In this document: positions 1 through 7,292 of the stretch, one piece after another
Layout: the number at the start of each line of letters is the position of its first letter
How positions within the stretch are numbered: the stretch's first letter is position 1
NCBI RefSeq assembly: GCF_019711635.1
Contig: NZ_JAIGNT010000008.1
Span: 1 to 64,000, forward strand
Source of the DNA: Qipengyuania huizhouensis
Lineage (GTDB): Bacteria > Pseudomonadota > Alphaproteobacteria > Sphingomonadales > Sphingomonadaceae
Length of the DNA: 64,000 nucleotides
Direction of reading: 5' to 3'
Program-made: the position numbers and the translations under genes
Notes under the pieces: generated by a model
Told to the model about the DNA's origin: nothing
Databases searched by the model: none
What the model saw: only the letters and a program-made list of their open reading frames with translations

Positions 1-62
1 CATCTCTGCTCTCCTTTCCGACTCACTGGAGGGAAATTATCCCCCGAGGATGGAGAGCCGTC

Positions 63-84
63 CACGTCATCAATTGCGGACGTG
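63..84. promoter_or_regulatory. Interrupted palindrome upstream of the first gene
   Basis: The arms CACGTC (63-68) and GACGTG (79-84) are exact reverse complements. The dyad axis falls in the centre of a CAATTG palindrome (71-76), so 18 of 22 positions are symmetric. No T-run follows, which argues against an intrinsic terminator. It could be an operator for the downstream HTH gene or a signal belonging to a gene left of the window. The symmetry is seen directly; the function is a guess. Confidence 0.35.
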
Positions 85-123
85 AGCGTCGCCCTCCACC
101 AAAGTTCAAATACGGCGACTACC

Positions 124-188
124 GTCAACTATCTGTTGACACGCTATCGTCAATAAGAGATTGACGGTTCGTCAGGAACTCATTGACG
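124..188. promoter_or_regulatory. Array of three inverted repeats (candidate operators)
   Basis: Three dyads with GTCA/TGAC half-sites lie just before the HTH gene. IR1 is GTCAAC-TATCT-GTTGAC (124-140). IR2 is CGTCAAT-AAGAG-ATTGACG (148-166). IR3 is a weaker CGTCA-(9)-TGACG (170-188) that runs into the ribosome binding site. Centres are about 25 and 22 bases apart, roughly two helical turns, as expected for cooperative binding of a dimeric regulator on one DNA face. Autoregulation by the adjacent HTH protein is the simplest inference. Confidence 0.55.
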
Positions 189-198
189 GAGATTTGTG

Positions 199-762
199 GT
201 GAACATTGTAGAGCAGCAAGAAATCAGAAAAAACACAGCATCAGTAATGATGGAGTGGGCAAACAACCGCCAACCACCTTTCACCGGCGAGATCGCCGAA
301 GAGTTCAAGGATGCCATTACGGCAGCCCATCTGGTAGCAGACGAGGGGCGGCTTGACTTACAACGCTGGGTAGATGCTGCGCGAAGGTCGGGGCTGAGCT
401 GGACAGACATCGGAAATGCGCTTGGGATATCAAAACAGGCTGCGCAGCAGCGTTTCAGGCTCGACGATGCCGATGATGACGCAAGTCAGGTTGAGGGTGC
501 AAAGGTCGTTCGGCTTGGAGCCCATGCCTTCAACGAGATGCGCATTCTCACACAAGAGGGCGAGAACGGCCACGAGCTGATCGACGCTGGCTTGCTCAAG
601 CTCATTTTCCGCAAGACCGACCACCATTGGGAATACCAGAGGCGGATCGGAGCAGTTTGGATGGCCGACGAGATGCGAGCAGAGATGAGGAAAGCTGGTT
701 GGACCTATGTGTCGAGCTGGTCACCGTTCCATTACTTTAAGCGACGTTCGGCATCGCATTAG
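199..762 (+). CDS. Helix-turn-helix protein, putative autoregulator
   Basis: A predicted protein of 187 residues that I do not recognise as a named family. Residues around 62-84 form a clear helix-turn-helix (GLSWTDIGNALGISKQAAQQ), similar to the HTH of small regulators and of sigma-region-4 domains. The C-terminal half carries an ELIDAG stretch followed by a Trp-rich end (WEYQRR, GWTYVSSW) and probably forms a small alpha/beta ligand or dimerisation domain. Two in-frame GTG codons are possible; I chose 199 because GGAG at 188-191 sits 7 bases upstream, while 196 would leave only 4. The 5' part is AT-richer than the genes to the right. The upstream repeat array suggests self-regulation. Its target genes are not visible. 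Confidence 0.7.
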   Translation: MNIVEQQEIRKNTASVMMEWANNRQPPFTGEIAEEFKDAITAAHLVADEGRLDLQRWVDAARRSGLSWTDIGNALGISKQAAQQRFRLDDADDDASQVEGAKVVRLGAHAFNEMRILTQEGENGHELIDAGLLKLIFRKTDHHWEYQRRIGAVWMADEMRAEMRKAGWTYVSSWSPFHYFKRRSASH

Positions 763-805
763 GCCAAAGAGCCCGAGTCCGGTAACAGATGCCTAGAAGC
801 AAACA

Positions 806-849
806 GTCGCAAATCCACCCTAAAATCGGACAGATCAGGTATTTGCGAC
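806..849. repeat. 9-bp inverted repeat between convergent genes
   Basis: GTCGCAAAT (806-814) and ATTTGCGAC (841-849) are exact reverse complements separated by 26 bases. They lie in the short gap between the convergent HTH gene and moaB. A transcript from either strand could form a 9-bp stem with a large loop, so a weak bidirectional terminator is possible, but no U-tract follows. A protein-binding or recombination site is also possible; no second copy was noticed. Confidence 0.35.
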
Positions 850-883
850 CGGTGTGGGAAGCGTACGCGTTTGGGCTGACGAT

Positions 884-1411
884 TCAGCGCTCCCTCAAGC
901 GCGGCATCAGTTCGACGAAATTGCACGGGCGGTGGCGGCTGTCGAGCTGGTGGGCGAGGATCTTGTCCCAGCCATCCTTCACCGCGCCGTTCGATCCGGG
1001 CAGGGCGAAGATGTAGGTCCCGCGCGAGATCACTGCGCAGGCGCGGCTCTGGATCGTGCTGGTGCCGATGGTCTCGAAACTCAGCCAGCGGAACAGTTCG
1101 CCGAAACCGGGAATGTCTTTGTCTTTCACCCGGTCCAGCGCCTCGGGAGTCACATCGCGCCCGGTCAGCCCCGTTCCGCCCGTGGTGATGATGGCATCAA
1201 TCTGCTCGTCATCGATCCAGCGGTGGAGATGGGCGGCGATTTCATTCTTGTCGTCACGGCTGATCTCGCGCGAGGCGAGGGTGTGCCCTGCGCCCTTTAT
1301 CCGGTCGGCAAAGATATCGCCCGAAGTATCGTCCTTCGGCGCGCGGCTGTCGGAGATGGTCAGCAGCGCGATGTTGATCGGCTTGAACGGCAGGCTCTCG
1401 TCGATAGCCAT
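884..1411 (-). CDS. moaB: Molybdenum cofactor biosynthesis protein MoaB
   Basis: A 175-residue MoaB/MogA-type molybdopterin-binding domain protein. Family members adenylylate molybdopterin before molybdate insertion, in the cytoplasm. The domain spans nearly the whole length: an LLTISDSR strand near residue 15, the DAIITTGGTGLTGRDVTPEA signature near residues 71-90, and a Pro/Gly-rich IFALPGSNGAVKDGW stretch near 134-148. It begins 12 bases after the lytic transglycosylase stop, and its AGAAGGA ribosome site overlaps that stop codon, so the two are translationally coupled. No other molybdenum cofactor genes lie nearby, so the linkage looks positional rather than functional. Confidence 0.93.
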   Translation of the reverse strand: MAIDESLPFKPINIALLTISDSRAPKDDTSGDIFADRIKGAGHTLASREISRDDKNEIAAHLHRWIDDEQIDAIITTGGTGLTGRDVTPEALDRVKDKDIPGFGELFRWLSFETIGTSTIQSRACAVISRGTYIFALPGSNGAVKDGWDKILAHQLDSRHRPCNFVELMPRLRER

Positions 1412-1423
1412 CAGCGGGTCCTT

Positions 1424-3136
1424 CTATCGGGTGTGAGGAAACTGCGGCCAGTCGTTTTCGGCAAGATCCGTCCGGCTCGGCGCGGCGGCGTCTGCTTGGC
1501 GCAGATACATCCAGTAATTGCGCATCACGATGGCAACATAGGCGCGGGTTTCCCAATAGGGGATGGATTCCATCCAGAGCAGGGGATCGTTCTGGTCGTT
1601 GATCTCGCTGTTCCAGCGCGCCACCGGCGTGGGGCCGGCATTGTAGGCGGCCATGATCTTGGGCAGGTGACCCCGGGTATATCCTGCCTGTGCCAGCGCC
1701 TCCAGAGTGCGCTGACCGAAGGCGAGATTGGTCTTGGCATCCTTGAGGTCCGCGCCAGCGCTCATATTGATCGAAGCGGCATATTCGCGGCGCGTGATCG
1801 GCATGATCTGCATGAGTCCGATCGCCCCGGCGGGGCTTACCACCCGCTCGCGGAAATTAGATTCCTGCAGGGCGTGGGCGAAGGCCAGTGCCGGATCGAT
1901 ACGCCAGCCGCCATGCGGCGTGTCGAACGCAACCGGCCAGCGCAGGTTGGGCGGCGAGGCGGTGCCGCGCGGCGCGTTATAGGCCATGAAAGTCTGCGCC
2001 CCGGCCAGCCCGAGCGCACGGGCGAGACGGGTGAGGGCGGCAAAATCGTCGGGATTGCCATATCGTACCTGCCAGCGGAGCACTTCGTCCGCGACATCGC
2101 GGCGACCGACCTCGGCCAGCATGATCGCCTCGCGCACGGCAGGCTCGTCGGACAGGCGGCGCCAGTCCTCCTGCGTGAAATCCGGTGCGGTGTGATCACT
2201 CGGCAGGTCCGTTCCGAGCTGCTCTGCCGCGAGCATTCCGTAGAGTGTTTCATCATACCGTGCCGCGCTGCGCAGGTGGGCCTGGGCCAGTTGGGGCTCA
2301 CGGCACCGCACGAGCGCGCGCGCAGCCCAGTAGTGGGCGGCAACCTTCAGTTCGGGATTGGTCGCTCCGGAAGAGGCGGCATTGAAGAATTCGCCCGCCC
2401 GTGAACAATCGCCCAGACGCCATGCGGCAAGGCCCGCCACCCAGTCGCCCTCTGCCACCCACGGCCCGGAACCCTGCGAGACCTGCTGCGCCATGCCATA
2501 GGCTTCGGCATCGCGGTTCTCGATGTAGTAACTCCATGCGACGCGCTGGCGCCATTCCGCCCGGGCTTGCCCCGATAGCGAGGCATCGACGCCGTCGAGC
2601 AGCAGCCTTGCGCCGTCGGGATCATCGTTACGGATATGTTCGAGAATGGCTGCGCGCACATTTGCAGTCATGGACCCGTCTTCGATGGTCGAAGGGAGGG
2701 TCCGGCGGGTGATTCCGGGCTGCCGCGCGAGCGAGTTTTCACGGGGGAGATCGGGCATCCACGAAAGGCCCCGCGTCTGGCCGAGCCGGACGATGCCTTC
2801 CACCTGCGGATTGTTCGGATAGCGGCGCAGCCAGTCCTCGATCCGGGACAGCTCGATACGAGGGCTTTTGGGGTCGAGATAATAGGTGGCCAGTGCCGAT
2901 CCGTGCAGCGGTCCGTCGGGACGCTGCGAGAACATGAGTTCGACGCGGTCCCAGTTCTGCGCCTCGATCGCTTCGAACAGCGATAGATAATAGAAACGGT
3001 CTTCCTGCTGCAGCAGGCTGGGCAGGGCCGAGGAATGCGTGCGGGAAAAATAGTTCACGCTGTCCGACTGGGCGGCGGCAGGGCTTGCCGAAGCGAGGGT
3101 AGCGGCGGCAGCGAGGAGGAGGGGGCGTAAGGTCAT
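1424..3136 (-). CDS. Soluble lytic murein transglycosylase (Slt-type)
   Basis: A predicted exported protein of 570 residues. The ATG at 3136 gives a clean signal peptide (hydrophobic core, then ASPAAAQ near residue 22); the frame stays open further upstream, but only as the antisense shadow of the neighbouring gene. A long helical, superhelix-like region is followed by the C-terminal SLT domain with the catalytic Glu near residue 425 in ALQESNF, then GLMQIMP and AYNAGP. Enzymes of this family cleave the glycan strand to 1,6-anhydro-MurNAc in the periplasm. The start overlaps the upstream UDG-like stop by 4 bases (ATGA). Moderately shorter than E. coli Slt70 but with the same domain order. Confidence 0.93.
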   Translation of the reverse strand: MTLRPLLLAAAATLASASPAAAQSDSVNYFSRTHSSALPSLLQQEDRFYYLSLFEAIEAQNWDRVELMFSQRPDGPLHGSALATYYLDPKSPRIELSRIEDWLRRYPNNPQVEGIVRLGQTRGLSWMPDLPRENSLARQPGITRRTLPSTIEDGSMTANVRAAILEHIRNDDPDGARLLLDGVDASLSGQARAEWRQRVAWSYYIENRDAEAYGMAQQVSQGSGPWVAEGDWVAGLAAWRLGDCSRAGEFFNAASSGATNPELKVAAHYWAARALVRCREPQLAQAHLRSAARYDETLYGMLAAEQLGTDLPSDHTAPDFTQEDWRRLSDEPAVREAIMLAEVGRRDVADEVLRWQVRYGNPDDFAALTRLARALGLAGAQTFMAYNAPRGTASPPNLRWPVAFDTPHGGWRIDPALAFAHALQESNFRERVVSPAGAIGLMQIMPITRREYAASINMSAGADLKDAKTNLAFGQRTLEALAQAGYTRGHLPKIMAAYNAGPTPVARWNSEINDQNDPLLWMESIPYWETRAYVAIVMRNYWMYLRQADAAAPSRTDLAENDWPQFPHTR

Positions 3137-3918
3137 GCGGTCCAATCCAGCCAACGGTTCCAGAAATTGCGGCGGCGCGGCGCGGAACGAGCCAGTTCGG
3201 CCAGTTCCGGCGCGAGCATCAGAGGCAAGGTCTTTTCCCCGGCCTTCACGACCGCAGGTTCGCGTGCCCTTTCGACCGGCACGCCGAACAACGGTGCCAG
3301 CGAACGGCCGAACACGAGTACCCGGTGCGGCGCGGCGAGGGTCACGTGATGCCGGGTGATGTCGGCCAGCCCGTGCACGGCCAGATCGGACCAGTCGGGC
3401 AGGGACAAGGGCGCGGGCAGAGCGCTGGCAAGATAGGCCTCGTGTTCCCCTATCCCCATCGCAGCAAGGATGGCCGAAAGGGAGCGACCGGGAGCGCCGG
3501 AGAGGAGCTGCTCGGTATCGGTTTCCAGTGGTTCGGGAACGAGGATCATGAGTTTCGCCCCGGCAACCCCGCGCGGCGGGAGCCTCCGTTCGGGACCGAG
3601 AGGGGACAGCGTTTCGGCGCTCATCCACCATTGGCGAAAATTTTCGAGGGTTTGCGGATAGGCTTCGACCGGACCGCCGATGTGCGCGGCGGCGGCGGAC
3701 CCTTCGAAGGCCCGTTCGATCGGCGTCTGCTTCGGCTCTTCCGGCGGCTTCTTGGGCGTCGGCGACGCTACGGCGTGCTTTTCTTCCGGTTCGGCGAGCC
3801 ACTTGATTGCCTCGTCGCTATACTCGTCCTCTACGCCCGCTTCGCGCCACCAGTCGAGCGCTGCTTCCAGCGCCTCTGCAGGCGATAATTCGCGTGTTCC
3901 CGGCGTATCTGCGATCAT
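3133..3918 (-). CDS. Uracil-DNA glycosylase superfamily-like protein, degenerate
   Basis: A 261-residue protein. An acidic, proline-rich N-terminal half (about residues 1-100) is followed by a region with the layout of family-4 uracil-DNA glycosylases: a hydrophobic strand, the GAPGRSL loop, LASALP, and LVFGRSLAPLFG. The usual GEAPG water-activating motif is replaced by LVPEPLE, and the protein contains no cysteine at all, so the [4Fe-4S] cluster of family-4 enzymes cannot be present. It may be a non-catalytic DNA-binding relative or a divergent glycosylase. The ATG at 3918 faces the divergent ETF-QO gene; the end overlaps the transglycosylase start. Assignment rests on fold-level resemblance, so it is moderate. 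Confidence 0.6.
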   Translation of the reverse strand: MIADTPGTRELSPAEALEAALDWWREAGVEDEYSDEAIKWLAEPEEKHAVASPTPKKPPEEPKQTPIERAFEGSAAAAHIGGPVEAYPQTLENFRQWWMSAETLSPLGPERRLPPRGVAGAKLMILVPEPLETDTEQLLSGAPGRSLSAILAAMGIGEHEAYLASALPAPLSLPDWSDLAVHGLADITRHHVTLAAPHRVLVFGRSLAPLFGVPVERAREPAVVKAGEKTLPLMLAPELAELARSAPRRRNFWNRWLDWTA

Positions 3919-4000
3919 ATTCCGTCCGGTCTGGGTCTTGACCTCAAACCGCCCAGCAATCAAGGCAATCCCACAGTTTACGCGACGAAAAGAGAGAGAC

Positions 4001-5647
4001 ATGAGCGAACGCGAATCGATGCCCTGCGACGTCGTCATCATCGGCGGCGGCCCGGCAGGCCTTTCAGCGGCGATCCGGCTGAAGCAGATCAACGAAGAGC
4101 TCGAGGTCGTCGTGCTGGAAAAGGGCAGCGAAATCGGAGCGCATATCCTGTCCGGCGCCGTGGTCGACCCGAAGGGCATGAACGAACTCTTCCCCAATTG
4201 GCGCGATATGGATTGCCCGCTGGCGGAAACTCCGGTGACAGAGAACCACCACTGGGTGCTTTCGGAAAGCGGCAAGTCGGACCTGCCCGAATTCCTCCTG
4301 CCGCCCTTCATGTCCAATGATGGCAATTACACCGCCTCGCTTGGCAACACTTGCCGCTGGCTGGCCGAGCAGGCCGAAGGGCTTGGCGTGATGGTCTTTC
4401 CCGGCTTCCCCGCCGCCGAAGTGCTGTTCGACGACAAGGGCGCGGTCGCCGGCGTGGTTACGCAGGACATGGGCGTGGCCGAGGATGGCAGCCACAAGCC
4501 CGACTACCAGCCGGGCATGGAAATCCAGGCGAAGTACACTCTCTTCGCCGAAGGTGCGCGCGGCAATCTGACCAAGAAGATGAAGGCCAAGTTCGACCTG
4601 GAGGCCGATTGCGAGCCGCAGGTCTATGGCCTGGGCGTAAAGGAGTTGTGGGACGTCGCGCCCGAGAAGTACGAACAGGGTAAGGTCATCCACACGCAGG
4701 GCTGGCCGCTTTCCGAGACGGGCACCTGGGGCGGTGGTTTCATTTATCACCAGGCCAACGGACAGGTCGCGCTCGGGTTCGTGACCGCCCTTGATTACAA
4801 GAACCCTTACGTTTCGCCCTACCAGGAATTCCAGCGCTGGAAGCATCATCCCGAGATTGCAGCGCTGCTCGAAGGCGGCAAGCGCGTGGCCTATGGCGCG
4901 CGCGTGATCAACGAAGGCGGTTGGCAAAGCGTCCCCAAGCTGGCTTTCCCCGGCGGCGCGCTGATCGGCTGTTCGGCAGGTTTCGTGAACGTGCCGCGCA
5001 TCAAGGGGACGCATACCGCGATGAAGAGCGGCATGCTGGCTGCCGAAAGCATCGCCGCGGCGATTGCGGCAGGCGATGAGCACACCGAGCTGATGGATTA
5101 CGATGCCGCCGTGCGTGACAGCTGGATCGCGACCGAACTCAAGAAGGTCAAGAACGCGCAGCCCGCCGTTGCCAAATATGGCGAAGACCTGGGTACGGTG
5201 CTGGCCGGGATCGACATGTGGATGCGCACGCTCAAGATCGGGCTGCCGATCACGATGAAGCATCACCGTGACCACGAGATGATAGAGCGCGCCGACCTTT
5301 ACGCACCCATCGCTTACCCGAAGCCGGATGGAAAGATCAGCTTCGATCGGCTGACCAATGTGAGCTTCAGCTACACCAATCATGCGGAAGACCAGCCGGT
5401 GCACCTCAAGGTGCGCGACCGCGAGTTGCAGCGTGAAAGCGAGCTGGAAGTCTTTGCCGGCCCCTCCGCCCGCTATTGCCCGGCAGGGGTCTATGAGTGG
5501 ATCCTGGAAGAAGGCGAGGAGCCTAAGTTCCAGATCAATTCGCAGAACTGCGTCCACTGCAAGACCTGTGACATCAAGGATCCCAACCAGAATATCGAAT
5601 GGACCACGCCGGAAGGCGGCGGCGGACCGAACTATCCGAATATGTGA
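4001..5647 (+). CDS. Electron transfer flavoprotein-ubiquinone oxidoreductase
   Basis: A 548-residue protein matching the usual length of ETF-QO, which passes electrons from the electron transfer flavoprotein to ubiquinone at the inner membrane during fatty and amino acid oxidation. The N-terminal FAD-binding motif is VVIIGGGPAGLSAAIRL (residues 11-27). The C-terminal ferredoxin-like [4Fe-4S] ligands are Cys near 493 in YCPAG and the CVHCKTC cluster near 517-523, ending in the family-typical GGGGPNYPNM. AGAGAGA just before the ATG is the ribosome site. IspE follows after 7 bases. No ETF subunit genes are in the window. Confidence 0.97.
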   Translation: MSERESMPCDVVIIGGGPAGLSAAIRLKQINEELEVVVLEKGSEIGAHILSGAVVDPKGMNELFPNWRDMDCPLAETPVTENHHWVLSESGKSDLPEFLLPPFMSNDGNYTASLGNTCRWLAEQAEGLGVMVFPGFPAAEVLFDDKGAVAGVVTQDMGVAEDGSHKPDYQPGMEIQAKYTLFAEGARGNLTKKMKAKFDLEADCEPQVYGLGVKELWDVAPEKYEQGKVIHTQGWPLSETGTWGGGFIYHQANGQVALGFVTALDYKNPYVSPYQEFQRWKHHPEIAALLEGGKRVAYGARVINEGGWQSVPKLAFPGGALIGCSAGFVNVPRIKGTHTAMKSGMLAAESIAAAIAAGDEHTELMDYDAAVRDSWIATELKKVKNAQPAVAKYGEDLGTVLAGIDMWMRTLKIGLPITMKHHRDHEMIERADLYAPIAYPKPDGKISFDRLTNVSFSYTNHAEDQPVHLKVRDRELQRESELEVFAGPSARYCPAGVYEWILEEGEEPKFQINSQNCVHCKTCDIKDPNQNIEWTTPEGGGGPNYPNM

Positions 5648-5654
5648 TCTCTAG

Positions 5655-6467
5655 GTGGCCATCACCGAAATCGCATACGCCAAGATCAACCTCGCGCTGC
5701 ATGTCCGCAAGCGGCGCGAGGATGGCTATCACGAACTCGAAACGCTGTTCGCCTTTGTCGATGCGGGCGATGTTCTGCGCGCATCTCCTGCTGCCTGTGA
5801 CAGTCTCACCGTAGTCGGTGAGTTTTCGGGTTTCCTAAGCGACCCGTTCGACAACATCGTGATACAGGCGCTGGGGAAACTTCCGCGGCCCGACGGGCTG
5901 GACATAATGCTCGAGAAGAACCTGCCGGTTGCAGCAGGGCTGGGGGGCGGTTCGGCAGATGCGGGGGCCATATTCAGGATAGTTGAACAGGCGCACGGCC
6001 TGCCCGACAATTGGCCAGCGCGCGCGTCCAGACTGGGGGCGGATGTACCCGCTTGCGTGGAGAGCCGCACATGCATCGGGCGCGGAACAGGGACCGAGCT
6101 TGAAATTGTGGACGACAGCCTCGCCGACACGCCGATCCTGCTGGTCAATCCGCGTATTCCGCTGGAGACCGGGCCGGTTTTCATGGCTTGGGACGGTAAG
6201 GATCGCGGTCCGCTTCCCTTGGGCGATGCCCGGCACATCGCGCTGGAGGGTCGCAACGATCTCGAGGCGCCCGCGATTTCCGCCTGCCCCCAAATCGCGG
6301 ACGTCCTTGACGCGTTGCGCGGAACCGAGCCGTTTGTCGCCCGTATGTCCGGTTCGGGAGCAACGTGTTTCGCTCTTTACGTCAGTAATTCCGCACGTGA
6401 CGAAGCCGCAGCCAAAATCGCTTCGGATCATCCGGGCTGGTGGCAGTTAAAGGGTAATCTTCGATGA
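5655..6467 (+). CDS. ispE: 4-diphosphocytidyl-2-C-methyl-D-erythritol kinase IspE
   Basis: A 270-residue GHMP kinase of the non-mevalonate isoprenoid pathway. It phosphorylates CDP-methylerythritol with ATP. The start region AYAKINLALHV and the glycine-rich ATP loop LPVAAGLGGGSADAG (about residues 90-104) are diagnostic, and a third motif MSGSGATCFALY lies near residues 232-243. The start is GTG at 5655, 7 bases after the ETF-QO stop; no better ATG exists before the first motif. The stop overlaps the next start by 4 bases (ATGA). No other MEP-pathway gene is in the window. Confidence 0.95.
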   Translation: MAITEIAYAKINLALHVRKRREDGYHELETLFAFVDAGDVLRASPAACDSLTVVGEFSGFLSDPFDNIVIQALGKLPRPDGLDIMLEKNLPVAAGLGGGSADAGAIFRIVEQAHGLPDNWPARASRLGADVPACVESRTCIGRGTGTELEIVDDSLADTPILLVNPRIPLETGPVFMAWDGKDRGPLPLGDARHIALEGRNDLEAPAISACPQIADVLDALRGTEPFVARMSGSGATCFALYVSNSARDEAAAKIASDHPGWWQLKGNLR

Positions 6468-7192
6468 TGATCGACAATCTGCCGTATCGCCAGGTCGGCG
6501 TAGAGGATATTCGTCCCGGTGGCCTGATGTGCGTCGCCGATCACGCTTCCAACTTTGTGCCGGAAGGCATCGAGCTTGGCATCGATCCCAAGCTCATGAA
6601 CGAGCATATTGCGCTCGATATCGGGGTGGAGGGTATAGCCGAGCGCCTTTCCCGCCGCCACGGCATGCCCGCACACATTGCCTGCGTCAGCCGCCTTGTG
6701 TGCGATTTTCACCGTCGGGAGGATGAGCCCGGCGTAGTTCCGGTGGAGAGTGACGGTTGGCTGATACCGGGCAACATCGGCGCAGATGTCGAGGCTCGTC
6801 TCAGCCTGTTTCACCGTCCGTATCACCGGGCCCTTGGCCAGATGATCGACAAGCTGAAACCTCGTATGCTGGTGGCATTGCACAGTTTCACGCCCAGCCT
6901 CGAGACGAGCGATGAAGATCGTCCGTGGGAAGTCGCATTGCTTTACAATCAGGATGATCGCGCTGCGCGCCATGCCATTCGGCTCTTCGGGGAGCAGGGG
7001 CTTACGGTGGGCGACAACGAGCCTTATTCGGGCAAGCAGCTGAACGCTACGATGGACCGGCATGCCGAGACGAGCGGCATCCCTTATTGCACTATCGAAA
7101 TCCGGCAGGACCAGATTGCCACCGAAGCCGGTCAGGCGCGTTGGGCGCAGATGCTGGCGGATGTCTTGGGACGTGTAGCGCTGGAGGTCTAA
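6464..7192 (+). CDS. N-formylglutamate amidohydrolase family protein
   Basis: A 242-residue member of the N-formylglutamate amidohydrolase (FGase) family, zinc hydrolases related to carboxypeptidases. Visible family motifs are CVADHASNFVP near residues 21-31, the HIALDIG segment near 48-54, CDFHR near 82-86 and LVALHSFTP near 138-146. Some relatives complete histidine degradation, but no hut genes are nearby and many homologues have unknown N-acyl substrates, so the substrate is open. Translationally coupled to ispE by a 4-base overlap. About 100 bases separate it from ilvD, with a short GCCCA-TCT-TGGGC hairpin at 7194-7206 that may act as a weak terminator. Confidence 0.85.
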   Translation: MMIDNLPYRQVGVEDIRPGGLMCVADHASNFVPEGIELGIDPKLMNEHIALDIGVEGIAERLSRRHGMPAHIACVSRLVCDFHRREDEPGVVPVESDGWLIPGNIGADVEARLSLFHRPYHRALGQMIDKLKPRMLVALHSFTPSLETSDEDRPWEVALLYNQDDRAARHAIRLFGEQGLTVGDNEPYSGKQLNATMDRHAETSGIPYCTIEIRQDQIATEAGQARWAQMLADVLGRVALEV

Positions 7193-7292
7193 AGCCCATC
7201 TTGGGCGCTCTGCGGTAATTCTCGCTGCCTGGCCTGTTATCCCGTCACCCCGGGTCTGCTAGGGTCGCGGCTTCGGATCAGAGAGGCCCGCT

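Noticed and set aside
136..164. TTGACA at 136-141 as a promoter -35 box
   Set aside because: No acceptable -10 box is found 16-18 bases downstream, and the bases are better explained as the right arm of inverted repeat IR1. It could still serve both roles.
854..2404. A 516-residue plus-strand open frame
   Set aside because: It is antisense to moaB and the lytic transglycosylase, both of which have clear family motifs. Its residue composition is that of a GC-rich shadow frame.
3137..3802. N-terminal extension of the lytic transglycosylase frame
   Set aside because: The extra 222 residues are Arg-rich and antisense-like, and lie over the UDG-like gene. The ATG at 3136 gives a proper signal peptide and a 4-base overlap.
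4064..5557. A 497-residue minus-strand open frame
   Set aside because: It mirrors the ETF-QO gene, shows no family motif, and arises from the high GC third positions of the real gene.
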